A stretch of 64,000 nucleotides of DNA from Ligula intestinalis. Lineage: Eukaryota; Platyhelminthes; Cestoda; Diphyllobothriidea; Diphyllobothriidae. The position numbers were made by a program, and so were the translations under genes. Positions 1 to 9,469 of this stretch are shown piece after piece. The stretch lies in the NCBI GenBank assembly GCA_036362985.1, contig JAYGXS010000006.1:13693249-13757248 (forward strand), written 5' to 3'. Every line of letters starts with the position of its first letter. Position 1 is the stretch's first letter. Below the pieces are notes generated by a model. That model searched no databases. It was not told where the DNA came from and worked only from the letters and a program-made list of their open reading frames with translations.

Positions 1-1900
1 GCCGCCTTCGGTCTTGCCAAGGGGTACTGTGGGAGCCTGCCGCTATCAACTCATGCTTCCTGCCTTTGTTTACCGTGAACTTGGCAACCACTGTCAGTAC
101 GCTCCCTTCTTCTCGCCGCAGCAGGCCTTGCAAAATGCCAGCCAATCGATGACCACCTATCCACCTGGTCGGCTGTAGCTTCACACTAAGCCACACAGCA
201 AGTAAGGCGGACTCATTCGGCCTTCCACCACGTATCGAGACGGACTTGACGCTGCAGTCAGAGCGCACTGTGCTAATGGTCGAACTCAATGCCAGGCCGA
301 TCAACCATTTTCCTATTCTCTATTGCTCTACTTAGTCTGTACAGGATATAACCTTATCCTACTCTACTTCTCAAAGACTTTTCCATCATTTCCTCAGGAA
401 CCAGGCCTAGACGATCGCAGTCGTCAGGGTCAACCGGCGTGGCGTTAACAACTCCTTTGAGTTTCATACAACTTCTTTAGGTTAAAATATCAGAAAAGTA
501 ATAAGATGGCCTTCTAGATCAGTCTTTAACACTCAGGAAATTTAGGGAATGGTATAATACCTAAACCAGAAGTTCCGGTTTGCCCCGTCCCCAACCCCGC
601 CAAGTCAAGAAACGTTAGCTTGCAGTGATTTCTAACGCCTTTTCGCAACTTTATTATCGAAGCTGCCAGTATTTGTTGTTGGATGATCGCACCCATACCT
701 ATAGGTCAGACGCCCGAACATATATTCATGAGGGACCTTAGATTCGTCCGCAAAAAGTGCGGACGGCCACAACTCAGCACATTCTTCAGATCGGTGTTCC
801 TCGTGTATTAAAATGAAATACCAAAATTTCAGATGAATAAATGGAGTTATTTACTTAAATGGCACGGTAACGGAAAGTGTTGTCACCAATGTTGTTGCAG
901 TATCCTTTAGATTAAAGTGTCCAGCCCGTTTTGCTTACCTGAAAGGCATTCTGGTTTCAGAAAATCAAGCCTCACATTTACAGGCCCAGGAACAGTAAAT
1001 CTTGAATGATACTGGTAATAGCCAATATGAGGATAGGATAATTGTAAGCGTCAGTGTACACATGCGTATTAACGCTAGGATGCAAGTCTACATCGGAAAC
1101 TGCGTCCTTTTGGTTTACAGGCTGTATCCCAAACACCTGTGCTTATCAAACCCCTACATTTTTCCTTACCCTAATCTATGTGAAATCGAAGGCATTGATA
1201 ATCTTGCAATCTGTTTAGGCCTAACGCTAACTCTTGTAGTGTAAATCCCTATATCACAGACCTTGAACATGCGTCATTGTGCACGTACTTAGCTGTTGTT
1301 TTTCTGTTTTACGCCTGCGTAAGGTAAATTCTGGTCTGTGTACATTTTCTTCCATTTCAATGGGATTTGTCCATTACACGGTGAATTCAATAAGTGCTTT
1401 ATGCTGATTTGAGATCTTATATTATTCAGCAGTAGTTGTGAGATAAACACATGTACTCTTATTCGTACACCCTAACTCCCTAGTTGCAGTTAACGTCTAT
1501 ATAGAAGGTCAATAAAGTCCCCGCCAGTGGGCAGAGTGTCTTCGCTTTTCTCAAACACCTCATCTGGGTCTGTTTCCTAAGAAGCAGAATAGTGTTAATG
1601 GGATGACTTACTGGTGAGGCCTGTGCCTCCCTGCCTACTATAAAATCTTCGCCGTAGATGCCGCACTTCTTTTGGCGTTGAGAGGGTTCTCGGTGGAACA
1701 TAGTGGTATCTACAATCGCACAGGAAAAAAGGGAGTTAGCTATGGAGGTATTGGGATCATGGATGATCCACCTATCGCTATGAACACTTCCATCCTGCAG
1801 TGCTCGTTAAACACTCACTATAGGGACTGCGTTGTAGGGTTCAGAGCACTGTTCGCATATGCGAAGGATTAGTAAGTGCTAACAGCCTCTTCGATCGCTT
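1..1900. other. Unassigned, probably repeat-derived sequence
   Basis: No open frame here shows a recognisable domain or plausible splice-flanked exon. The first 300 bases are more GC-rich than what follows and read like decayed repeat, but I could not match them to another part of the window. Short open frames at 1002-1244 and 1672-1872 have no recognisable motif and I treat them as chance. Confidence 0.4.
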
Positions 1901-1931
1901 CCTCGTCCTCCTCCTCGTCTCCTGTAAGAAC

Positions 1932-2147
1932 TCATTCATCATCACTTACTGTGGACAATGACTCCGGAATATTATCGCTTAATTCACTATCAGAGACGCT
2001 AGGGATCTCTAGTTCTGCATTTACGGCCATATAGTCGGCGTCCGCTCTCTTCTTCATGGCCTCTTCCACAGCCAACATTTCCTCAAAATACTTCTTCAAA
2101 CGGCGTTTTCGAGTATTCCTGGATTCACCCTTAAAAATTGTTAGCAA
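1932..2147 (-). CDS. Small highly charged hypothetical ORF, 71 codons
   Basis: I do not recognise this frame. The predicted product starts with a basic stretch (RKRRLKKYFEEMLAVEEAMKK, about residues 14-34) that could form an amphipathic helix and ends with an acidic Ser/Asp/Glu-rich tail. Such a split composition is less random than the neighbouring short frames, so it could be an exon or a transposon ORF fragment. No splice sites, promoter or homologous copy in the window support it. It lies about 0.8 kb upstream of the Gypsy element and just beside a cluster of palindromes. Confidence 0.2.
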   Translation of the reverse strand: MLTIFKGESRNTRKRRLKKYFEEMLAVEEAMKKRADADYMAVNAELEIPSVSDSELSDNIPESLSTVSDDE

Positions 2148-2321
2148 AAACCGTAAAGATAAATATTAAAGGGAATAACAACAGAAATATTATGGAATAG
2201 CAGTGGATTTGTCAGGCAGTAGTTGCAGTACGCATGCACGTTGCACGCCACGCACGTCAAATAATGCGGTTACGCGCGCGGACAGATGTCACAATGCGCT
2301 TAAAGTGGCCAACCAATCATA

Positions 2322-2389
2322 TTCCTTAAGGAATCAGCTGATTACCATGGGTTGCAACCCAGCTGATTAATCAGTTAAAGGAATTCCTT
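2322..2389. repeat. Chain of five consecutive perfect palindromes
   Basis: Five perfect palindromes follow each other within 68 bp: TTCCTTAAGGAA (2322-2333), AATCAGCTGATT (2332-2343), TGGGTTGCAACCCA (2348-2361), CTGATTAATCAG (2363-2374) and AAGGAATTCCTT (2378-2389). The whole block is also roughly an inverted repeat centred on GGGTTGCAACCC, since AATCAGCTG on the left pairs with CAGCTGATT on the right. It could be the tip of a decayed foldback element or a cruciform-prone site. Function unknown. Confidence 0.75.
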
Positions 2390-2935
2390 CAGAATTCGTT
2401 AATGCATTACCGACTGCGTTCTCCTATGATCTTAGCTATGGGCGGATGGGCCGATACTATAGCCTCCTTAATTGGACTGTTGCTATCATAATGTTTAATT
2501 ACTAACGTATACGTTCCTTTGCGGCAACTGCACATCCATGGATGTATGTGATCTTCCGTCAGTCTTTCGCTGTTCAAGCTGGAAGGAATCCCAGTCTCTA
2601 TTGATTGTATGATGGTCTTCTTTGATGTCGTTTTTGTTCACCTTCATAGCACTGACACTCACTTAAGCCTGACAACGATCTGGGAACCAGCATCGAGAAT
2701 TTACCAATATAGTTTCCCTTTCCTTCCAATGCTCCAAGAGATGGTGGCTAGTAAGTTGCGTCGGGCTGTCAGCTTTGATAAGTAAGCAGTTATGAACCAG
2801 CATTGACATTGGTACCGAAGTGTTGAAGGCTGAAGTTCGGCATGTCAACTGTCTTATAACATTGCACACCCCGATAACGACACTTTGTCCTGACGACCTT
2901 GATGCGTCAAAAAATAGGTTCCTTGCCATGGCTGC
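2390..2935. other. No gene seen; left flank of the Gypsy element
   Basis: Single-copy-looking sequence without a supportable ORF. The reverse-strand frames running out of the LTR into this interval are shadows of the LTR itself. I could not identify a target-site duplication matching the right flank after 7612. Confidence 0.4.
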
Positions 2936-3268
2936 TGAATGGAGACGCGAATGGTGACGCACTCAGGACCCAGAGTTGGCAGTGCACCCCAGATAAGCCA
3001 TGCCGGCAGACCGGCCGCGCGCGGCGTGAGCACACGTGACGCCCGCCCCGCGTGCACTGCGATGTTCCAGAGCGTGTCGCGGCGAGGGAACCACACCAGA
3101 ACCACCCCGCTCGTCCGATAGGCCGGGAACAGTCTAGAAGGACCAGCACCTTATAAAGGGCTGTACTGGACGCGCCGATACATCCTTCTGCTGTCTCTGT
3201 GTTAGCCTGAATAAAGACTCTCACGATCAGACCGGCTTTGCCTTCTTCCACTTACTAGTCCTGGGGAC
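2936..3268 (+). repeat. 5' LTR of the Gypsy element
   Basis: Direct repeat of 7280-7612 with the same length. It contains a TATAAA box (3152-3157) and an AATAAA signal (3210-3215), giving a U3-R-U5 layout with a short R. The 3' third is identical to the right copy, while the U3 part carries most of the differences. Confidence 0.9.
3152..3157 (+). promoter_or_regulatory. LTR TATA box
   Basis: TATAAA in GC-rich context, 58 bp upstream of the AATAAA polyadenylation signal at 3210-3215. The same arrangement is repeated in the right LTR (7496-7501 and 7554-7559). Confidence 0.7.
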
Positions 3269-3276
3269 GTATCAAC

Positions 3277-3292
3277 TGGCGACGCGGCCGAA
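3277..3292 (+). promoter_or_regulatory. Candidate tRNA primer-binding site
   Basis: A TGG-initiated GC-rich stretch begins 8 nt after the left LTR, where the minus-strand primer site of a Gypsy element is expected. The TGG would pair with a tRNA CCA end. I cannot name the tRNA from the sequence. Confidence 0.35.
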
Positions 3293-3300
3293 CGAACAGC

Positions 3301-4734
3301 ATGATCAGCCAAGAACAGATGCAAGAAACGCTAAAAGAAGTACTGGATGTCCAGCGGGAAAGCATTATACCTCTTATCAAAGAAATGCAAGGAAATTGGG
3401 GGCCAGTCTCCACAGACAGCAAACGAAAACAAATTGAGGACCGAATAACGGAGTTTACATACGACCCGGACAGCGGTGTGAATTTCGAGGCCTGGTTCCG
3501 GAAACATGAAGGACTGTTTGTAGAAGGAAAACAACTAGAGGTTAAGACAAAGGTGGAGATTCTGCTGCTCAAGCTTGGTCAAAGAGAACACAAACGCTAC
3601 GTAAAGTTTGTATTACCTGAGAAGCCGGTTGACATATCATTTTCGGACACAGTTAGGAAATTGAAGTCTTTATTCCGTTTCTCTAAGTCGCTGTTTCACA
3701 GACGTTACGAATGTTTGAAGCTAGAGAGGCAGCCAGAGGAAGACTACTTTGACCTAGCCGGACGACTGAATGATGTATACCATCAAGCGGATGTAGAAAC
3801 TGCCACTAGCCAGCAGATAAAAGCACTCCTGTTTATTAAAGCTTTGGCGCTGCCTGAGGACGCTGACATCCGTACACGCCTCCTTGCTCAATTAGATCAG
3901 AGAACAGAAATGACGATCCAAGAGTTAGCAGAGGAGTGCGTTCGCATTATGAATATCAAAACCGATACTCGGCTGATCGGGGACACAAGCAACTTACCAG
4001 TGCGTGTGTACGAAGCAAAATCCAGCAAATCTAGGGAGAATTATAGTTCCCCAAGGAAACCAAAAAGAGCCTGTTGGAAATGTGGAGGATGGCATTTTGT
4101 ATCCGATTACCCTTATCGCAGTAGAAAGTGTTACAAGTGCTCCCAACTCGGTCATAAGGCAACCCACTATCACGCCAAATCTCTCAGTCCAAGAAAGAGC
4201 TGTAATGCCATAACCCATAGTGAATCACAGGTCCTCAGTTGCGAAGACAGAAAATATTTGACGGTCAGTCTAGATGGAGAACCTATTACGTTGCAGGTTG
4301 ACACAGCGTCAGACCTTACGATAATTAGTAAAGGCATGTGGGAGGCCCTGGGAGCGCCAGAACTGAGGCCAACGACTGTCCGTGCCTGGGCATCAAATAA
4401 TACACAAATGGTTTTTAAGGGTGTTTTCCAGGCCACTATCACTTTCGAGGAAAAGGCCTGTCTGTCTGACATTTATGTATCGAAGTCGAACACTAATCTC
4501 CTTGGAAATAAGACTATATCCAAACTGGGTCTCTGGGATCGGCCATTCCAGGAGATATGCTGTGCGGTAACCATTACAGAAGAGGAACTGAACCAGAAGT
4601 ATGCCGAGCAGATGGAGATGTCAGCCGGAACGTGTACAAAGACTACAGTAAGCTTGAGGGTAAATCCTGGGAAAAAGCCAGTCTTTAGACAGAGAAGACG
4701 CGTCCCATTTGCCGTACAAACAGCGGTCGAATAA
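3301..4734 (+). CDS. Gypsy Gag-protease frame, 477 codons
   Basis: Structural Gag protein followed by the pol protease in one open frame. Residues 1-240 have the charged helical composition of a Gypsy capsid (for example FRFSKSLFHRRYECLKL). Two CCHC-type zinc knuckles at about residues 258-290 start with CWKC and CYKC, but both have Tyr where the last Cys should be. The pepsin-like protease follows with the active-site motif DTAS near residue 333 and a later LLG motif. It ends at a TAA at 4732-4734. The reverse transcriptase homology continues in the same frame directly after it, so this is probably a nonsense mutation and not the natural Gag end. Confidence 0.85.
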   Translation: MISQEQMQETLKEVLDVQRESIIPLIKEMQGNWGPVSTDSKRKQIEDRITEFTYDPDSGVNFEAWFRKHEGLFVEGKQLEVKTKVEILLLKLGQREHKRYVKFVLPEKPVDISFSDTVRKLKSLFRFSKSLFHRRYECLKLERQPEEDYFDLAGRLNDVYHQADVETATSQQIKALLFIKALALPEDADIRTRLLAQLDQRTEMTIQELAEECVRIMNIKTDTRLIGDTSNLPVRVYEAKSSKSRENYSSPRKPKRACWKCGGWHFVSDYPYRSRKCYKCSQLGHKATHYHAKSLSPRKSCNAITHSESQVLSCEDRKYLTVSLDGEPITLQVDTASDLTIISKGMWEALGAPELRPTTVRAWASNNTQMVFKGVFQATITFEEKACLSDIYVSKSNTNLLGNKTISKLGLWDRPFQEICCAVTITEEELNQKYAEQMEMSAGTCTKTTVSLRVNPGKKPVFRQRRRVPFAVQTAVE

Positions 4735-5691
4735 GAACTGGAGCGTTTGCAGCAGAAAGGCATAATCTGTCCCACAAATTATTCAGCGTGGGCTGCTCTC
4801 GTTGTCGCCGTAAAGAAGCCTAAAGGTAGGATAAGACTGTGCGCAGACTACTCGACCGGGCTGAATGACGCATTGGAAGACTATCACTACCCCTTTGCCG
4901 ACTGTAGAACACATTTTTGCCACCCTTAATGGAGGGAAAGTTTTCACGAGGATTGACCTTTCAGAGGCGTACCTACAATTACCAGTTGATGAAGCAGCGC
5001 AGTAAATGCTGACGATTAACACACAGAAGGGGTTGTTCAAATATACCCGCCTCAATTATGGCGTCAAGACGGCACCTAGTATTTTTCAGCAGTTAATGGA
5101 CACCATGCTTACAAATATCCCTGGAACTGTGGCATATCTGGATGAAATTTTGGTTGTCGGTCATACGGACGAGGAGTTGCTCGAGAGACTTGACAAGGTC
5201 ATAAAAAATCTCATTGACAATGGCCTAAAAATCAACATGGAAAAGAGCGAGTTCCTGCAAAAAGAAATTTACTACTAGGGTTTTGTCGTAAGCGAGGCAG
5301 GACGATCACCTGATCCAGAGAGAGTTGCCGCATTTAAGAATGTGAAGGTACCTAAAATGTTCGAGAGCTACAAGCATTTATGGGCATGGTCAGATACTAC
5401 TCCCCATTCATTGCGGGACTACATAGTTTAAAGCCACCGTTAAACCGGCTACTTTGTAAAGATGTGAAATTTGAATGGTCCCCTGACTGTCAAGACGCCT
5501 TTGACAAAATAAAGGCGAAGATTAGTGAGTTGACTGTGCTCTCACATTTCGAAGCCGACAAAGAAACGATAGTACAGGCAGATGCATCTGAGTATGGGCT
5601 AGACGGCGTCCTTCTTCAGAAAGGTACCGATGAAAATATCCTGCCCTTGATGCATGCCGCCCGGTCACTCACAAAAGCAGGAAGAAACTAA
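4735..5691 (+). pseudogene. Broken Gypsy reverse transcriptase and start of RNase H
   Basis: Reverse transcriptase homology is spread over several short frames. Recognisable pieces are RIRLCADY, FTRIDLSEAYLQLP, the primer-grip region YGVKTAPSIFQ, and the polymerase motif C. A shift near 4895 (one extra base) and one near 5355 (one base missing from an A run) change frame; stops lie at 5003, 5276 and 5689. Motif C reads YLDE (5135-5146) instead of YLDD, so one catalytic Asp is replaced by Glu. RNase H begins near 5570 with QADASEYG. This segment is a pseudogene even without the stops, because the catalytic dyad is altered. Confidence 0.85.
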
Positions 5692-7500
5692 AGTCAAATC
5701 GAGAAAGAGGCCCTGGCACTTATCTTCGCAGTACAGAAGTTTCATCAATTCATTTACGGAAGACACTGTACGCTTCACACCGATCACCAACCACTTCAAT
5801 TTTTATTTGGCACGAATCGTGGTGTGCTGCAGTATGCGGCCAAGAGGATACAACGATGGAGTACTATTCTCCTGAGTTATGACTTCACAATCCAGTACGT
5901 GCCCTCTCAGAAATTCGGAGCTCCAGACGCTTTATCACGACTGAGTGGAGGTGACGAACACCAGGAAGACATTGTGGTCGCAAGCACTTTGATAGAAGAC
6001 GACGAGTTTAAAAGTGTTATCCGACAGCTACCTCTCACAGCCGAACACATCAGGGCAACCACTACAGCCGATCCTTTATTATGTCAGGTAAAGGACTTTA
6101 TGCGGACGGGTTGGCCCAGGGAAGACAAGATACATCCAGCCATAAAGCCCTTCAGAAACCGGAAGAATCAGTTGTATATAACCGAAGAGTGCATCATGTA
6201 TGACGGCAGAGTGGTGATCCCAGCTAGACATAAACAACAGGTTTTACGAGAACTCCACGCCGGACATCAAGGCATGACCCGTATGAAACAACTGGCCCGG
6301 AGGTACGTATATTGGTCAGGAATTTATGACGATGTAGAATCCTTCGTGCGAACTTGCGGCCCATGCGCACGCGAGGCTAAAAATCCCCCAAAAGTACAAC
6401 CTGTGCCATGGCCAGAGGTGATAAGACCGTGGAGTCGAGTTCACATGGACTTCGCCGGCCCATTCTTCAACCGAATGTTTCTAGTAGTAGTAGATGCGTG
6501 GTCGAAGTGGCTGGAAGTTTTCGATGTTGCAGCAGCTACCGCGGAGGTCACAGTAAAGAGGGTGGAGGAGCTTATCTCTAGATATGGCATTCCTAAAGAG
6601 ATTGTGACCGATAATGGCACTCAGTTTACATCATCGCTGTTCCAACAGTTATGCCAAAAACGGGGAGTTCAACATGTAACGTCACCGCCCTTTCATCCCC
6701 AATCGAACGGGCAGGCAGAACGGTTTGTGGACACATTCAAGAGAGCGATGAGGAAAATGTGGGCCGCTGGGGTGAAAATGGACTACATGAACACGTTTCT
6801 CCTGGCGTACCGAACTACTCCGAGAGGAGATCTGGGTGGTCAAACACCAGCAGAGCGGTTTTTGGATCGACAACCCGATGTACGGCTGCAGTACTTAAAA
6901 CCCGAAGATCGGCCACCCAGCCCACCAAAACAGTACTTTCGCGAGGGAGAAGAGGTGTTTGCCCGAAATTACAAGCCCGGCGAGAAACCATGGATGGAGG
7001 GCGTTGTAAGAAAGGCGAGAGGCGTCGTTTTTGAGGTCGAAACGGCAGCAGGAAGAATCAAATGGCACGCAAATCAACTGAGACGCAGAGTCTCCTCGGG
7101 TGGCCAAATAGCACTCGATGTGCTATGTGATACTTTCGAGGTCCCGACATCCAGGGTAGAGACAAAGTCGTCACCACTGCCTATCCGAAAAAATCATCGA
7201 AAAGTTCAACGGCCTAAACACCTCGTTGTGGATCCAAGCAGGAAGAAGTATGAGGTCCATCTTTCAAAAGAGGGAGGTGTGATGGAGACGCGAACGGTGA
7301 CGCACTCAGAGCCCAGAGTTGGCAGTGCACCCCAGATAAGCCATGCCGGCAGACCGGCCGCGCGCGGCGTGAGCACACGCGACGCACGCCCCCGCATGCA
7401 CTGCGATGTTCCAGAGCGTGTCGCGGCGTGGGAACCACACCAGAACCACCCCGCTCGTCCGATAGGCCGGGAACAGTCTAGAAGGACCAGCGTCTTATAA
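5692..7500 (+). CDS. Gypsy RNase H C-terminus and integrase, open frame
   Basis: Open from the stop at 5689 onward. RNase H continues with IEKEALALIFAVQKFH and LHTDHQPL, followed by the connection PDALSR. Integrase has an HHCC zinc finger (HAGH ... CGPC, about 6255-6368). The catalytic core is intact: D in HMDFAGPF, D in TDNGTQ and E in NGQAER, with 35 residues between the last two. A C-terminal WMEGVV ... WHANQL segment resembles the integrase tail of this group. The frame crosses the right LTR boundary by about 220 bases and its TAA stop (7498-7500) lies in the LTR TATA box, so the natural pol end may overlap U3 or may lie earlier. Confidence 0.88.
   Translation, partial: SQIEKEALALIFAVQKFHQFIYGRHCTLHTDHQPLQFLFGTNRGVLQYAAKRIQRWSTILLSYDFTIQYVPSQKFGAPDALSRLSGGDEHQEDIVVASTLIEDDEFKSVIRQLPLTAEHIRATTTADPLLCQVKDFMRTGWPREDKIHPAIKPFRNRKNQLYITEECIMYDGRVVIPARHKQQVLRELHAGHQGMTRMKQLARRYVYWSGIYDDVESFVRTCGPCAREAKNPPKVQPVPWPEVIRPWSRVHMDFAGPFFNRMFLVVVDAWSKWLEVFDVAAATAEVTVKRVEELISRYGIPKEIVTDNGTQFTSSLFQQLCQKRGVQHVTSPPFHPQSNGQAERFVDTFKRAMRKMWAAGVKMDYMNTFLLAYRTTPRGDLGGQTPAERFLDRQPDVRLQYLKPEDRPPSPPKQYFREGEEVFARNYKPGEKPWMEGVVRKARGVVFEVETAAGRIKWHANQLRRRVSSGGQIALDVLCDTFEVPTSRVETKSSPLPIRKNHRKVQRPKHLVVDPSRKKYEVHLSKEGGVMETRTVTHSEPRVGSAPQISHAGRPAARGVSTRDARPRMHCDVPERVAAWEPHQNHPARPIGREQSRRTSVL
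7266..7279 (+). promoter_or_regulatory. Polypurine tract
   Basis: AAAAGAGGGAGGTG immediately precedes the right LTR. This is the expected plus-strand primer position for an LTR retrotransposon. Confidence 0.75.
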
Positions 7501-7612
7501 AGGGCTGTACTGGACGCGCCGATACATCCTTCTGCTGTCTCTGTGTTAGCCTGAATAAAGACTCTCACGATCAGACCGGCTTTGCCTTCTTCCACTTACT
7601 AGTCCTGGGGAC
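7280..7612 (+). repeat. 3' LTR of the Gypsy element
   Basis: Direct repeat of 2936-3268. Carries TATAAA at 7496-7501 and AATAAA at 7554-7559. Homology with the left LTR stops at 7612, which sets the element's right edge. Confidence 0.9.
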
Positions 7613-8569
7613 ATAGCAGATGCCTTGAATCAGATTGCTTGAGTTGGCTGTCTAATATAATCAGAATGGCTGTCAGGTAACCGACTGTTCTCGGAATTCC
7701 CTTAAAATCTCTCGTTCAATTAGGGTATTGCGATGGTTGCTGCGATGCCCACAGAAACTGTCACCTGACAGCGTGAAGTGATGTAGTCTTTTCCAGTATT
7801 AATTATCTATCTGCTGCCTGTCTGAGCTCCAAATTCCCTTACACACTAAGTCAATAGTCCAAACGTAAACACCCACTTCGACTTCTATTACAGCAGTTCA
7901 AGTGACGCCTGTGCCGGACACTATATGAAGATCTTTCGCTCACTAAGTAGAACTTATTGTGTGCGTGACTTTAGGAGCTTTTTACCAACTTTTCATCGTT
8001 TCCATCTAAGCGTTATCACTATCTGTCGACCACCACAATAAAGGACCATCCCACACGTGGCTTCGAAAATTAGTTGCGTCTTTCCGATATTTATTGATGG
8101 TTGCTGGAGGAATATTGAGGGAACATGCTAGCTGTCGTCAGCGTGTGTTAACATCATCAGTGCCGACATCTATGGACCAATATTTAAGCGTGATCGCATG
8201 GCATTTCTCTTTCGCCCTTCACTGTTCACCTCTTATCCGCACTCGGAATATTTCGTCCAAAAACGTTCACTTCGCAAAATTTCGACAAATCAGACTAGCC
8301 GCGACCCTGAACACATCAATAAGGTCTCACTTTGTAGATGGAGTCGAGGGAAAAAGCAGCAGCAAATGACCATCATTGGAGTTCTCATGGCAACCGAGCT
8401 GATTCGCAGGCTCAAACTTTGGCGTCGCAAAAACTTGGTCTTATGAACTTACAGTCTTCTGCTCAGACTGCTGCAGTTGGATATCGCAAGAATGATTTAT
8501 CTCACCAAATCTGACGAATTCCAATGAATTACGCTAGGGATTAGCGCGAAAGTGTTACCGGACGACAGT
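7613..8569. other. No gene seen between Gypsy and RTE elements
   Basis: No frame in this interval has recognisable domains. The overlapping + strand frames around 8094-8446 show no motif and no matching copy elsewhere, so I leave them uncalled. Confidence 0.4.
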
Positions 8570-8728
8570 GTTACCAGGGCGTGGTGGGCTGAGGTCTGGC
8601 GCACCGACTGCCTTATAAAATGCCGCAAGGCCCAATGACGACACTGTGACATGGCGAGCGTGAACCGCCATTAAATAAGTTTGCTTGCCACTATCACCAC
8701 TGCCTTGTGGTTAGATTCTTGAGCCAAA

Positions 8729-9469
8729 GTGCTAGAGGAGACAACCTCGAACAAAGAATCCGAGCGGCTGTTGGGGACCCGCCTGTATTCAAAATTCCCA
8801 CGAAACCTTATGATGTCTCCTTACCTTACTACGACCACTGCTACGGCGTCCGCGGGAACCGATGCGCTCCGCAACCCTTGTCCGGTGGTGCGGGCGAATA
8901 ATGTGCAAGCTGGACTGCTAAACAAAAAACGGACTCTTGGTATTGGATGCTGGAATGTGCGAACATTTCTGGAACCTGGTACTCAAGGTCGGACAGCGCA
9001 CAGTCTCCATTAATATCATGCGGATGTTTGTTGCTTGTCAGAGGTCCGACTCCCTGACTCAGGCGCCCGAGAAATTGAAATCCCGGGGGTCGATTCTCAT
9101 TCCACCTTGCATCACAGCAGTCCGAGTTATTCATCTGGTAGACACGGTGTGGCTATTGCCCTCTTGGAAGAAGCTAACCGTGCACTACTAGCATGGGAAC
9201 CAGTCAACGACCGAATGGCCTATGTTCTACTAAAAGGCCATTTTACGAACATCTCGGTCGTATCTGTGTATGCACCTACGTCGGCGGCTGAACAGCAAGT
9301 GAAAGATAATTTCTACTCGCAGCTGCAGGAGCTATCCGAATGACTCCCTCGCCGAGATCTGCTAATTGTTGCCAGGGACTGGAATGGCCGGACTGGGCTC
9401 GGTGACCCGACAAACAGCCACCTTCTTGGTCATTTAGGGCTTGGCTGTCGAACGGACAATGGTGAGAGA
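8729..9469 (+). pseudogene. RTE endonuclease N-terminal part, two nonsense codons
   Basis: The same reading frame runs through from 8729 into the main ORF but is closed by TAA at 9011-9013 and TGA at 9341-9343. Endonuclease signatures are visible: GIGCWNVRTF (catalytic Asn region, about 8939), CLSEVRLP (catalytic Glu, about 9030), VVSVYAPT (about 9256) and DWNGRTG (about 9380). Because frame and homology continue across both stops, these are point lesions in an otherwise aligned copy, not separate genes. The first lies between the Asn and Glu motifs. Confidence 0.8.

Larger units (their letters stand above)
2936..7612 (+). mobile_element. Ty3/Gypsy LTR retrotransposon, full length but coding-defective
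   Basis: Two LTRs of about 333 bp flank a 4-kb interior. Domains run in Ty3/Gypsy order: Gag with zinc knuckles, aspartic protease, reverse transcriptase, RNase H, integrase. A purine-rich tract abuts the right LTR. The LTRs differ at roughly ten positions by eye, mostly transitions, so the insertion is not fresh. The reverse transcriptase part carries four in-frame stops (4732, 5003, 5276, 5689) and two one-base frameshifts (near 4895 and 5355). This copy therefore cannot make a full polyprotein. The integrase half is still open. Integrase placed after RNase H separates it from Ty1/Copia. Confidence 0.92.

Noticed and set aside
2925..7625. Target-site duplication of the Gypsy element
   Set aside because: Flanks just outside 2936 and 7612 do not share a convincing 4-6 bp repeat, and the first bases of the left LTR are altered, so none is claimed.
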